This document shows positions 45,404 through 54,700 of a stretch of 64,000 nt of DNA, piece by piece. The translations under genes and the position numbers were made by a program. Origin of the DNA: Saprospiraceae bacterium (GTDB lineage Bacteria; Bacteroidota; Bacteroidia; Chitinophagales; Saprospiraceae); contig JADKAA010000024.1 of NCBI GenBank assembly GCA_016715465.1, forward strand, positions 1,302,001 to 1,366,000, written 5' to 3'. The first letter of the stretch is position 1. Each line of letters opens with the position of its first letter. Under the pieces are notes generated by a model that made no database searches, was not told the origin of the DNA, and saw nothing but the letters and a program-made list of their open reading frames with translations.

Positions 45404-46681
45404 ATGAAAACTAAAAAATTAAGGCTTATTTTCCTTTTGCTTTTTATAATTCCGGGTTTTCTTTCGGTGCTTTCAGCCCAGTATTCGCTGGAGCAGGCCA
45501 TTGCTGATACGCGAAGGCATTCCCCAATAGCCAACCTGAGTGACTTGCTTCAGACAGATCTGAAACTTTCCAATGAGATACTCAGCCGTCGCTGGTGGCC
45601 CCAGATTCAAGTGGCGGGTCAGGCCAGTTACCAGAGCGAAACCTCAGGAATTGACTTGTCATTCCCCGGCATCGAAATTCCCAGGTTGACGAAGGACCAG
45701 TACAGAATTCAGGCTGATTTTACACAACCTCTATATGATGGAGGGCTCACCGCTGCCATGAAAAAAGGCAGATACCAGGCCAATATTTTTGAGCAAAACG
45801 CTGCCAGTCTCGAGATTGAAGTAGCAGTGGACCAAAGCATCCAGGTGTTTTTTCTCGCTAAAGAACTCAGCATCCGGTTGAAACAGACCGACCTGGCACT
45901 CTCTGATATGGATGCGGTCATCCGAAAAGCCGATGCTGCCCTTGCCAATGGGACCATGTTGAGGTCAGAGTGGCGGCATCTTAGTGGAGAACGCTTAAAA
46001 TTAAATCAACACCGGGCAGAAGTGGCCGCTTCCCTTCAATCAGCACTTGAATCGCTTACCATTCTCACGGGGAAAGAAATTTCCGATGAATCCCTGCTTA
46101 CTTCCGCATTACCTACGAAGGTGGACTCGGAAACCAATAATGATGCACCGTTTATCAAGCAGTTTGCCATCCAAAAGGAGCTCATATTCAGGAATCATGA
46201 AATCGAAGACAAGGCCGTGCTTCCACGCCTTTCTGCTTTTGCGCAAACAGGATATGGAAAACCCGGATTAAATTTTCTCAAAAACGAATTTGATCCATAC
46301 TATCTGGTGGGTATAAAATTTATGTGGTCACTGTCCACTTTTTACACCCGGGGAAAACAGCGCCAACTCAGGGATGTGGCAGCCTTTAAAATCAATGCCC
46401 GGCAGGAAGCCATGGACAACGCCATCAAAATCCGGCACAGCCGTTTCCTGGCGGATTATGAAAGACTGCAATCTGCCTTGCCTGTGGATGAGGAAATCGT
46501 GACGCTCAGACGACAAATCCGCGAAACAGCTGAAGTGCAGCTCATCAACGGAACCATCTCCACATCTGAGTTTATCCTCAAAACCAATGATGTCAATGAA
46601 GCTGAACTGAGTCGTGAACTGAACAAACTTTACCTCCTGCGCTCTGCTTATCTCATGCAGAATATTCTGGGTTGGTTATGA
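45404..46681 (+). CDS. TolC-family outer-membrane efflux protein
   Basis: 425 residues, signal peptide MKTKKLRLIFLLLFIIPGFLSVLSAQ. Helical repeats typical of TolC: YSLEQAIADTRRHSPIANLSDLLQ, the sequence PLYDGGLTAAMKKGRYQANI, and SALPVDEEIVTLRRQIRETAEVQLINGTISTSEFILKTNDVNEAEL near the end. Forms the outer-membrane exit duct for the periplasmic adaptor and ABC pump encoded downstream. Confidence 0.9.
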   Translation: MKTKKLRLIFLLLFIIPGFLSVLSAQYSLEQAIADTRRHSPIANLSDLLQTDLKLSNEILSRRWWPQIQVAGQASYQSETSGIDLSFPGIEIPRLTKDQYRIQADFTQPLYDGGLTAAMKKGRYQANIFEQNAASLEIEVAVDQSIQVFFLAKELSIRLKQTDLALSDMDAVIRKADAALANGTMLRSEWRHLSGERLKLNQHRAEVAASLQSALESLTILTGKEISDESLLTSALPTKVDSETNNDAPFIKQFAIQKELIFRNHEIEDKAVLPRLSAFAQTGYGKPGLNFLKNEFDPYYLVGIKFMWSLSTFYTRGKQRQLRDVAAFKINARQEAMDNAIKIRHSRFLADYERLQSALPVDEEIVTLRRQIRETAEVQLINGTISTSEFILKTNDVNEAELSRELNKLYLLRSAYLMQNILGWL

Positions 46682-46724
46682 AAAAATATACATTGTTAAA
46701 CAAAATAAAAACATTAATTTTCTC

Positions 46725-47722
46725 ATGAGGAGACATACATTTTTTGTAATGATGATTGCCCTGATGGCTGCTTCATGTAACCGCGGAGACAATGGCCGTG
46801 ATGCCAATGGTACTTTTGAAGCCCGGGAGATAATTGTCTCCTCTGAAGTGATGGGGCGTATCATAAGTTTTAATTCGGAAGAAGGCGAAAAACTGGCAAA
46901 AGGTCAGGAAGTTGCTGTGATAGATGGTAGCAACCTCTTGCTGCAAAAAGAACAGCTGGATGCCAGTGTCGCTGCAGTGCGGGAAAAACAAAACGACGCG
47001 GGACCCAGGTTGCGGTACTTCAAAAACAAATTCAATCCGCCCGTCGTGAACTTGAAGTCATGGAAGCACAGGCCTCGGTTTTACAGGTTGAGCAAAAACG
47101 GATCGCCGCGTTATTTAAGGCTGAAGCTGCAACCCAGCAGCAGAAAGACGATGTGGATGGAAAGGTGACCGTGATGGGAAAACAAATAGAAATCGCAAAA
47201 GCCAGGATCGATGTGCTTAATGCCCAGATCCAGTCTGCCAAAGAAGCCGTGCGCATACAAAACAAAGGCATCATTTCGGAAGTTCAGCCCTTGCAAAAAA
47301 AAGGGGCACTGCTGGATGACCAGCTCAGCCGCACCAGGGTCGTAAGTCCACTGGCAGGAACCATATTGACAACCTATGTGGATGAAGGCGAACTAGTAAG
47401 TCCCGGTAAAGCCATGTTTAAGCTGGCTGACCTTACTGAAATGACCTTACGGGCTTATCTCAATGGCGATCAACTGGCACAAGTGATTTTGGGTCAGCAG
47501 GTGACGGTTTACGTGGACAGTGGCGCAAGCGACCAGAAAAGTTATAAAGGCACCATTTCCTGGATTTCCGACAAAGCAGAATTTACGCCCAAAACCATCC
47601 AGACAAGAGATGAAAGAAGTAACCTGGTATATGCCATGAAGGTTAAGGTTAAAAATGATGGGGGAATTAAAATCGGAATGTATGGTGAGGTGGATTTGGG
47701 CGCTGCTAAAAATAAATCATGA
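46725..47722 (+). pseudogene. HlyD-family periplasmic adaptor (membrane fusion) protein, frameshifted
   Basis: Frame 1 from ATG 46725 starts with a lipobox-like MIALMAASC and the biotinyl-lipoyl half FEAREIIVSSEVMGRIISFNSEEGEKLAKGQ. The frame breaks in the C-run at 47004-47006; adding one C continues the coiled coil as PQVAVLQKQIQSARRELEVM, and frame 2 then reads QKRIAALFKAEAATQQQKDDVDG, RTRVVSPLAGTILTTYVDEGELVSPG and ADLTEMTLRAYLNGDQL to 47722. Restored length is about 332 residues. The rest of the operon is intact, so this single-base loss is more likely a sequencing error than decay. The last codon overlaps the ABC gene start. Confidence 0.88.
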
Positions 47723-48642
47723 TCTCTGTAAACCAGATTTCAAAGGCTTATGGGGCTAAAAAGGAAATACCAGCCCTGACATCAGTGGACTTCGAGGTAA
47801 GTAAAGGTGAACTTTTTGGCCTGATCGGACCAGATGGCTCGGGCAAGACCACCCTGTTCAGGATACTCACAACCCTCATCCTCGCCGACAGCGGTACCGC
47901 TGCAGTTGCCGGCTTTGATGTGGAAAAGGATATGTTTAAAATTCGCAACATCGTGGGTTATATGCCGGGCAGGTTTTCTTTGTATCAGGATCTGTCTGTG
48001 CGTGAAAACCTGGAATTTTATGCCACCATTTTTAATACCACCATCGAAAAAAACTACCACCTGATAAAAGACATCTACGTACAGATTGAACCATTTGCCA
48101 ATAGAAGGGCGGGCGCTTTATCAGGGGGCATGAAACAAAAACTTGCCCTGTGTTGTGCACTCATTCACAAACCTGAGGTTTTGTTTTTGGATGAACCTAC
48201 CACAGGAGTAGATGTGGTATCCAGAAAAGAATTCTGGGAAATGCTCAAGAGACTGAAAAGCGAAGGCATTACCATTTTGGTATCCACACCCTACATGGAT
48301 GAGGCAGAATTGTGCGACCGTATAGCCCTGATTGATAAGGGGAGAATCCTTGAGGTAGCTACGCCCGCGGCATTGGTGAATACCATGGATAGTCCTGTGT
48401 GGGCGATTTCGACGGGTAAGGTATATGCGGCGATGCAACTGCTTTCCTCATTTGAAGGCATTGGGGAAGTGTATCCCTTTGGGGAAAGTTTACATGCCGT
48501 AGTGGATGCCGGTTTTAAGGATACTGCAGGATTGAAGCTTCGCTTACAAAAAGCGGGCATTGCCGATGCAGAGGTAGCTATTATTTCACCCACCATAGAG
48601 GATGTTTTTATGCATAAAATGAAACAGGCCCCGCACGCATGA
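47719..48642 (+). CDS. ABC transporter ATP-binding protein (efflux, first ATPase)
   Basis: 307 residues. Walker A GPDGSGKTT, Q-loop region YMPGRFSLYQDLSVREN, signature LSGGMKQK, Walker B VLFLDEPTTGVD and H-loop replaced by VSTPYMDEAE (the usual TTH is STP). The overlap of four bases with HlyD (ATGA) and with the next ATPase implies tight coupling. With 48639 it corresponds to the two ATPase domains fused in YbhF-type pumps. The loss of the H-loop His is typical of the first half of such systems and may make this site inactive. Confidence 0.93.
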   Translation: MISVNQISKAYGAKKEIPALTSVDFEVSKGELFGLIGPDGSGKTTLFRILTTLILADSGTAAVAGFDVEKDMFKIRNIVGYMPGRFSLYQDLSVRENLEFYATIFNTTIEKNYHLIKDIYVQIEPFANRRAGALSGGMKQKLALCCALIHKPEVLFLDEPTTGVDVVSRKEFWEMLKRLKSEGITILVSTPYMDEAELCDRIALIDKGRILEVATPAALVNTMDSPVWAISTGKVYAAMQLLSSFEGIGEVYPFGESLHAVVDAGFKDTAGLKLRLQKAGIADAEVAIISPTIEDVFMHKMKQAPHA

Positions 48643-49388
48643 TGACCCATAAATTTTCAATTGTTACGGATAAACTTACCAAACGGTTTGGTGATTTCAC
48701 AGCCGTAGATGCCATATCCTTTAAGGTAGAAGAAGGGGAAATATTTGGCTTTCTGGGGGCTAACGGCGCCGGAAAAACAACGGCCATGCGTATGCTTACA
48801 GGTCTGAGTTTGCCAAGCTCCGGAAAAGCGGTAGTGGCTGGTTACGATGTGGGTACAGATACAGAACAGGTAAAAAAAAGCATAGGTTACATGAGCCAAA
48901 AGTTTTCGCTGTATCAGGACCTTACGGTAGGGGAGAACATCGAGTTCTACGGAGGTATTTACGGCCTCCATGGCCGGCAATTGAGGGGTGAAGCGGATGC
49001 CATGTTAATGCGGCTCAACCTTACAGATGAAAGGCGTACCCTGGTAAATGCACTGCCATTGGGTTGGAAGCAGAAACTTGCCTTTTCCATTGCCATCATC
49101 CACAAGCCCAAAATTGTGTTTCTGGATGAGCCAACAGGCGGTGTAGATCCTGTCACGAGGAGACAATTCTGGACGATGATTTATGAGGCGGCTGAAAGTG
49201 GACTCACCATATTTGTAACGACCCATTATATGGACGAAGCCGAATACTGCAACCGCATTGCCATCATGGTAGATGCAAGGATCGAGGCCATGGGTCAACC
49301 CGCTGCGCTGAAAAAGCAATTTGATACCCACAGCATGGATGATGTATTTTATAGATTGGCAAGAAAAGCAGCCAGGACAGAAATGTAA
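48639..49388 (+). CDS. ABC transporter ATP-binding protein (efflux, second ATPase)
   Basis: 249 residues. Walker A GANGAGKTT, Q-loop YMSQKFSLYQDLTVGEN, Walker B IVFLDEPTGGVD and H-loop TTHYMDEAEY. The signature position reads LPLGWKQKLA instead of LSGGxxQ, a degenerate C-loop. Together the two ATPases would each have one degenerate element, so function as a heterodimer with one normal active site is plausible. Starts at ATG 48639 overlapping the previous stop. Confidence 0.92.
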   Translation: MMTHKFSIVTDKLTKRFGDFTAVDAISFKVEEGEIFGFLGANGAGKTTAMRMLTGLSLPSSGKAVVAGYDVGTDTEQVKKSIGYMSQKFSLYQDLTVGENIEFYGGIYGLHGRQLRGEADAMLMRLNLTDERRTLVNALPLGWKQKLAFSIAIIHKPKIVFLDEPTGGVDPVTRRQFWTMIYEAAESGLTIFVTTHYMDEAEYCNRIAIMVDARIEAMGQPAALKKQFDTHSMDDVFYRLARKAARTEM

Positions 49389-49393
49389 ACCGT

Positions 49394-50500
49394 ATGACAC
49401 AATTTAAGGCATTCATTAAGAAGGAATTTTACCACATCATGCGTGATCGCAAAACACTGCTGGTGCTGATTGGTATGCCCATTGTGCAAATCATTCTTTT
49501 TGGCTTTGCGCTTACCAATGAAGTGAAGAACACGGTACTCTGTGTGGCGGATCTGGCAAAGGACGACATGTCTCAGGCCCTGGTGGCTGAGGTAAACGCC
49601 AGCAAGTACTTTGATGTGAAATATACCATTGACAATGTAGAGGAAGCCGACCGCATGTTAAGGAGTGGTAAAGCAAGAATGGTGTTGGTCATTCCGAAAG
49701 GCATTTCCTACGATCTTAGACATGGTCATGTGGCTACCCTACAACTGATCACCGATGGTACCAACCCCAACATGGCCACTACCATCAATACTTATTTAAC
49801 CAGCATAGTCAGAGATTTCAGGACCCACCATTTTGGGAAACTGGAGCTACCCATGACCATTGTAACCATTCCCAGGATGCTTTACAATCCCCAGCTCAAG
49901 GGAGAATACACTTTTGTTCCAGGGGTAATAGCCATGGTGCTCATGATCATATGTGTATTGATGACTTCGGTCTCCATTGTAAAAGAAAAGGAATTGGGCA
50001 ATATGGAGATGTTGCTCGTTTCACCAACACATCCATTGGTGGTTATCCTGTCAAAAGCAGTGCCCTATTTTATCCTAAGCCTCTTGCTCGTAACAATTAT
50101 CTTGCTAATGAGTCGCTTTGTGCTTCACATTCCCATCAGGGGTAATATCTTTTTGTTATATGGCGTAAGTGGCTTATTCATCATCGCTGCGTTGGCTCTT
50201 GGCCTGGTGATTTCTACTTTTACCAATTCACAACAGGTAGCCATGCTCATTTCTTTAATGGGCATGATGTTGCCTACTATTATGTTTGGTGGCTTTATGT
50301 TTCCGATAGAAAATATGCCACTGCCCATGCAGGTCATTTCCAACATAGTACCGGCTAAGTGGTTTTATTACGCCATCAATGACATCATGATTAAAGGACT
50401 GGGCATTGAGGCGGTATTAAGGGAGATCCTCATTTTGGCCGGATTTGCCATTCTGTTTATATTCATCAGCCTCCGCAAATTTAACCTCAGACTCGCATGA
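49394..50500 (+). CDS. ABC-2 type permease (YbhS/YbhR-like)
   Basis: 368 residues. One N-terminal helix (LLVLIGMPIVQIILFGFAL), a large extracytoplasmic domain (about 55-170) and five C-terminal helices, with the ABC-2 signature EKELGNMEMLLVSPTHPLVVILSK in between. Pairs with the next gene to form the transmembrane channel. The stop overlaps the next ATG (ATGA). Confidence 0.92.
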   Translation: MTQFKAFIKKEFYHIMRDRKTLLVLIGMPIVQIILFGFALTNEVKNTVLCVADLAKDDMSQALVAEVNASKYFDVKYTIDNVEEADRMLRSGKARMVLVIPKGISYDLRHGHVATLQLITDGTNPNMATTINTYLTSIVRDFRTHHFGKLELPMTIVTIPRMLYNPQLKGEYTFVPGVIAMVLMIICVLMTSVSIVKEKELGNMEMLLVSPTHPLVVILSKAVPYFILSLLLVTIILLMSRFVLHIPIRGNIFLLYGVSGLFIIAALALGLVISTFTNSQQVAMLISLMGMMLPTIMFGGFMFPIENMPLPMQVISNIVPAKWFYYAINDIMIKGLGIEAVLREILILAGFAILFIFISLRKFNLRLA

Positions 50501-51615
50501 GAAACATTTATTATTTACTCAGAAAAGAATTCAGGCAAATCTTTAGAGATCCTGCCATATTGAGGATGATCTTCATTATGCCGGCGCTGCAACTTTTGAT
50601 CCTGCCTTTTGCAGCGGACTATGAGGTGAAAAATATTGAGATCGCCATCGTAGATTATGATCATTCTGATTATTCAATGCAACTTACAAACAAACTCAGT
50701 CATTCCGGTTACTTTAAACTCATGGCCAATGCCTCGTCTCACCACGATGCCATGGAAATGGTGTCAAAGGATGAGGTGGATATGTTTATCGAAATACCCA
50801 AAAGTTTTGAAAAAGAGCTCGTTCGGGAAGATAAGGCATCACTTTCGTTGGTAATCAATGCCGTAAATGGTACAAAGGGAAATCTGGGAGCTGCCTATGC
50901 TATGGCCATTGTAAATGAATTCAACCAGGAAGTGCGTATGGAGTGGATAAAACTGCCCCGCATCAACCCCGAACCTATGATAGAAGTGACTTTTTCCAAC
51001 TGGTATAATGCCTTGAGTAACTATCAAACTTTTATGGTGCCTGGCATACTGGCGGTGCTGCTCACCATGGTGGGTGGCTTTCTCTCCGCCCTGAACATAG
51101 TCAAGGAGAAAGAGATAGGTACCATAGAGCAAATCAACGTGTCCCCAATCAGGAAATACGAGTTTATTCTGGGAAAGTTAATCCCTTTTTGGCTTTTAGG
51201 CTTTATCATCCTTACGATAGGACTGGTCATCAGTTTTGTCGTACATGGCATTATACCTGGAGGTAATATTGGATTGCTGTATCTGTTTTCATCAGTTTAC
51301 CTGCTGGGTATTCTTGGTTTTGGGCTGATGATTTCCAATTTCACTTACACGCAACAACAGGCTATGATGGTGGCTTTCTTTTTTATGCTCATATTTATCC
51401 TGCTGAGTGGTCTGTACACCCAGATAGAAAGTATGCCGACTTGGGCCCAGAAGCTGGCTTGGTTAAATCCAGTCACCTATATGGTTGAAGTTATGCGGAT
51501 GGTCTTACTGAAAGGGGCAGATTTTTGGGATATTTTGCCTCATATTAAGGTTGTAGCCTTCGGCGGACTGATTTTAAATGGCCTGGCGATCTGGAGTTAC
51601 CGCAAGAGGAATTGA
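50497..51615 (+). CDS. ABC-2 type permease (YbhR-like)
   Basis: 372 residues with the same topology as its partner: N-terminal helix FIMPALQLLILPFA, periplasmic domain containing AVNGTKGNLGAAYAMAI, signature EKEIGTIEQINVSPIRKYEFILGK and five helices at the C-terminus. Last gene of the efflux operon; no clear terminator follows before the AT-rich gap. Confidence 0.92.
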   Translation: MRNIYYLLRKEFRQIFRDPAILRMIFIMPALQLLILPFAADYEVKNIEIAIVDYDHSDYSMQLTNKLSHSGYFKLMANASSHHDAMEMVSKDEVDMFIEIPKSFEKELVREDKASLSLVINAVNGTKGNLGAAYAMAIVNEFNQEVRMEWIKLPRINPEPMIEVTFSNWYNALSNYQTFMVPGILAVLLTMVGGFLSALNIVKEKEIGTIEQINVSPIRKYEFILGKLIPFWLLGFIILTIGLVISFVVHGIIPGGNIGLLYLFSSVYLLGILGFGLMISNFTYTQQQAMMVAFFFMLIFILLSGLYTQIESMPTWAQKLAWLNPVTYMVEVMRMVLLKGADFWDILPHIKVVAFGGLILNGLAIWSYRKRN

Positions 51616-51960
51616 CGGGGAGAAAAATAATTGTCAGAGGACTTTATGGCAGGGTATTAATTTTTACGTCTATCTTAGGTGTTTAAATTATTATATTATA
51701 TTGAAATATAGTTATATAAATATAATTAATAATTATATATATTTAGGATGCAGGCGAACAGGGGTAAAAATAATAATTGTCAAAAGGCATATTATTGTCT
51801 TTAAAAATAAGAAAAATAAAAATATTTAAAAAACTATTTTGCAGTAAGTAAAAATGTATTATTTTTGCATCGCTTTTTGCGGCAGGCAGGAAGAACATTT
51901 GTATTTTGAGAATTTGAAGGAAAACGTGCTGTAAGAGTGGGCAATGCCAACAACTTATAA
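51616..51960. other. AT-rich gap between efflux operon and tRNA cluster
   Basis: No credible gene. Contains long A/T runs and, at 51838-51867, a -33 TTTG and -7 box that probably drive the tRNA-tuf transcript. Confidence 0.7.
51838..51867 (+). promoter_or_regulatory. Bacteroidota promoter of the tRNA-tuf operon
   Basis: TTTG (51838-51841), 18-bp spacer, TATTTTTG (51860-51867), matching -33 TTTG and -7 TAnnTTTG. The first tRNA starts 93 bp downstream. Confidence 0.6.
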
Positions 51961-52034
51961 GCCAGTGTAGCTCAGTTGGCCAGAGCAGCTGATTTGTAAT
52001 CAGCTGGTCGGGGGTTCGAATCCCTCCACTGGCT
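51961..52034 (+). tRNA. tRNA-Thr (anticodon TGT)
   Basis: GCCAGTG pairs with CACTGGC. The anticodon stem CTGAT/ATCAG frames the loop TTGTA with anticodon TGT. T-loop GGTTCGAATCC. CCA is not encoded. Confidence 0.95.
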
Positions 52035-52079
52035 CAAAACTGCTCAATCGAACAGAGGTTTTCCCGAATGCAGACAGTA

Positions 52080-52162
52080 GGGGGTGCGCCGGAGTAGGAG
52101 AGCCGGGCCAGACTGTAAATCTGGTGTCTCTGACTGAGTAGGTTCGAATCCCACCACCCCCA
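52080..52162 (+). tRNA. tRNA-Tyr (anticodon GTA)
   Basis: Acceptor GGGGGTG pairs with CACCCCC, discriminator A. Anticodon stem CCAGA/TCTGG with loop CTGTAAA. A long variable arm is present, as expected for Tyr. CCA follows directly (52163-52165). Confidence 0.95.
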
Positions 52163-52180
52163 CCAACAGCATTTAAACAA

Positions 52181-52253
52181 GCGGGAGTAGCTCAGTTGGT
52201 AGAGCATCAGCCTTCCAAGCTGAGGGTCGCGAGTTCGAGTCTCGTCTCCCGCT
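52181..52253 (+). tRNA. tRNA-Gly (anticodon TCC)
   Basis: GCGGGAG pairs with CTCCCGC; anticodon stem TCAGC/GCTGA with loop CTTCCAA. CCA not encoded. Confidence 0.95.
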
Positions 52254-52282
52254 CAAAATTGAAAGGAGATTGAAAAATCTAG

Positions 52283-52354
<72 letters not shown>

Positions 52355-52408
52355 CAATGGAATTATATATTCATTAACATAATTTAAATTACTGAAAAAT
52401 TTCAAGCA

Positions 52409-53605
52409 ATGGCTAAAGGAACATTTGACAGGTCGAAACCACACGTAAACATAGGTACAATCGGACACGTTGACCACGGTAAGACCACCCTCACTGCTGC
52501 AATTACGTATGTACTGGCAGAAGCCGGACTTGCAGAGAAAAAAGATTATGACTCAATTGATGCTGCTCCTGAGGAAAAGGAAAGGGGTATCACCATCAAC
52601 ACGGCACACGTGGAGTACCAGACAGTTAAAAGGCACTATGCCCACGTAGATTGTCCGGGTCACGCCGACTATGTGAAAAACATGGTTACAGGTGCTGCCC
52701 AGATGGACGGTGCCATTCTGGTGGTAGCGGCAACAGATGGTCCAATGCCTCAGACCAGAGAGCACATCCTTCTCGCAAGACAGGTTGGTGTTCCAAGTAT
52801 TGTGGTATTTATGAATAAAGTGGATCTCGTTGACGATCCTGAAATGTTGGAACTGGTTGAAATGGAAGTACGTGAACTTCTTGACCAGTATGGCTTCGGA
52901 GGTGACGATACTCCAATCATTAAGGGTTCTGCCATTAAGGCTCTTGAAGGAACTCCTGAAGGAAAGCAGGCAATTCATGACCTTATGGATGCAGTGGATA
53001 GCCATATTCCTGAACCAACAAGGGAAGTTGACAAACCATTCCTTATGCCAATCGAAGACGTATTTTCTATCACAGGCAGGGGTACAGTTGCGACAGGCAG
53101 GATTGAAAGAGGTGTGATCAACGTAGGTGACCCTGTAGAAATCATCGGTATGATGAAACCCGGTGAAAAACCTATGACTTCCACAGTAACCGGAGTAGAA
53201 ATGTTCAGGAAATTGTTGGATAGGGGTGAAGCCGGTGACAACGCAGGTATCCTGCTCCGTGGTATAGACAAAGAAGCGATCAGAAGGGGTATGGTTATTT
53301 GTAAGCCAGGTTCTGTACAACCACACATGAAGTTTAAATGTGAAGTTTACGTTCTTTCTAAGGAAGAAGGTGGAAGACATACCCCATTCTTCAACGGATA
53401 CCGTCCACAGTTCTATTTCAGAACTACAGACGTAACGGGAGATTGTAAATTACCTGAAAACGTTGAAATGGTAATGCCAGGTGACAACGTTTCCATCGAA
53501 GTGACTTTGGTAAGTCCAATCGCAATGGAAAAGGGTCTTCGTTTCGCCATCAGGGAAGGTGGTAGGACCGTAGGTGCCGGTCAGGTGACAGAAATTATGC
53601 AATAA
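52409..53605 (+). CDS. tuf: Elongation factor Tu
   Basis: 398 residues. Delivers aminoacyl-tRNA to the ribosome. G1 GHVDHGKTT (19-27), switch ERGITINTAHVEY, G3 DCPGHADYVKNM, G4 NKVD, then domains 2 (RGTVATGRIERGV) and 3 ending FAIREGGRTVGAGQVTEI. It lies between the tRNA cluster and tRNA-Trp/secE; a strong terminator follows. Confidence 0.98.
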   Translation: MAKGTFDRSKPHVNIGTIGHVDHGKTTLTAAITYVLAEAGLAEKKDYDSIDAAPEEKERGITINTAHVEYQTVKRHYAHVDCPGHADYVKNMVTGAAQMDGAILVVAATDGPMPQTREHILLARQVGVPSIVVFMNKVDLVDDPEMLELVEMEVRELLDQYGFGGDDTPIIKGSAIKALEGTPEGKQAIHDLMDAVDSHIPEPTREVDKPFLMPIEDVFSITGRGTVATGRIERGVINVGDPVEIIGMMKPGEKPMTSTVTGVEMFRKLLDRGEAGDNAGILLRGIDKEAIRRGMVICKPGSVQPHMKFKCEVYVLSKEEGGRHTPFFNGYRPQFYFRTTDVTGDCKLPENVEMVMPGDNVSIEVTLVSPIAMEKGLRFAIREGGRTVGAGQVTEIMQ

Positions 53606-53629
53606 TTATTGCTAAAAAATATTACCCAA

Positions 53630-53671
53630 AGAGATTTAAGCACCAGTGATGGTGCTTAATTCTCTTTTTTA
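53630..53671 (+). terminator. Rho-independent terminator after tuf
   Basis: A 15-position stem (53630-53644 with 53651-53665, one T-T mismatch) around loop AGTGAT, followed by six T residues. Confidence 0.9.
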
Positions 53672-53775
53672 GTATATACAATTTTCACATTTCATTTTTT
53701 ATTAACGTATAATTTATGCAATGTGAGCGGGTTAGGTTGACTTTTTTACGAAAGGTCGGCAATGCTCAAAATCAA

Positions 53776-53848
53776 AGGGAAGTAGTTCAATTGGTAGAGC
53801 AGCGGTCTCCAAAACCGCAAGTTGCAGGTTCGAGTCCTGTCTTCCCTG
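53776..53848 (+). tRNA. tRNA-Trp (anticodon CCA)
   Basis: AGGGAAG pairs with CTTCCCT, discriminator G. Anticodon stem GCGGT/ACCGC with loop CTCCAAA. Directly upstream of secE, as usual. Confidence 0.95.
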
Positions 53849-53880
53849 CACACTCATTTTTGGGTTTTAAATAAAATACA

Positions 53881-54075
53881 ATGGATAACATCAGATTGTA
53901 CATCAAAGAAAGCATTCACGAGTTGCTCAATAACGTGACCTGGCCTACCTGGGGAGAGTTGATTTCCCATACCAGAATAGTGCTGGTTGCTACCGTAATT
54001 TTTGCTTTGGTTACCTTTTTAATGGACACCATAGCTAACCAGGCACTTTCATTAATTTATGGCTTGGGATCATGA
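53881..54075 (+). CDS. secE: Preprotein translocase subunit SecE
   Basis: 64 residues, typical short form. Cytoplasmic part IKESIHELLNNVTWPTWGELISHT, conserved before a single membrane span IVLVATVIFALVTFLM. Stop overlaps the nusG start (ATGA). Forms the core of the SecYEG channel. Confidence 0.97.
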   Translation: MDNIRLYIKESIHELLNNVTWPTWGELISHTRIVLVATVIFALVTFLMDTIANQALSLIYGLGS

Positions 54076-54623
54076 GTGAATCTACGGCGAGGTGGTACTC
54101 TTTAAGAGTTATCAGCGGGAAAGAAAAGAAGATTAAAGAGAAAATTGATCTGGAAGTTACCAGAAACAATTGGAATGAAATCGTCTTGCAGGTAATTGTG
54201 CCCATCGAAAAGGTTTATAAAATGCGTAACGGCAAAAAACAAACCATCGAAAGGAACATTCTGCCTGGTTATATCCTTGTTGAGGCCGTCCCGGAGAAAT
54301 TTTCAGGTGAAGTTATTACTACCATTTCCGGCCTCACCAATGTCATTCACTTTTTGGGTAAAAACCACCCGATTCCAATGACACAAACCGAAGCCAACAG
54401 GATGCTGGGCAAAGCAGATGAATCACAACTTGGCGGTGAAGCCATGTTGGATCCATTCCTGGTGAATGAGACGATAAAAATCACCGACGGTCCATTTAAA
54501 GACTTCGTAGGCGATATCAAAGAGGTAAATGAAGAAAAAAAGAAGCTGAAGGTGATCGTAAAGATTTTTGGCAGGGGAACAGAAGTAGAATTGAATTTTG
54601 GACAAGTAGAAAAACAGGCTTAA
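54072..54623 (+). CDS. nusG: Transcription termination/antitermination factor NusG
   Basis: 183 residues. NGN domain begins RWYSLRVISGKEKKIKEKI and carries ILPGYILVEA; a KOW domain follows (INITDGPFKDFVGDIKEV equivalent, ITDGPFKDFVGDIKEVN). Binds RNA polymerase and couples it to ribosomes or Rho. Overlaps secE by four bases. Confidence 0.97.
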   Translation: MSESTARWYSLRVISGKEKKIKEKIDLEVTRNNWNEIVLQVIVPIEKVYKMRNGKKQTIERNILPGYILVEAVPEKFSGEVITTISGLTNVIHFLGKNHPIPMTQTEANRMLGKADESQLGGEAMLDPFLVNETIKITDGPFKDFVGDIKEVNEEKKKLKVIVKIFGRGTEVELNFGQVEKQA

Positions 54624-54700
54624 CCTTTTTCCGGTTTTTAAATGCTTCCACGGAAGTAAGGTGTAGCCGCTAAATAATTGACAGATACAAAAATTTAAAA

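Noticed and set aside
51578..51829. Small AT-rich open frame after the last permease
   Set aside because: Lys/Asn/Ile/Tyr composition follows base content only; no start context or family.
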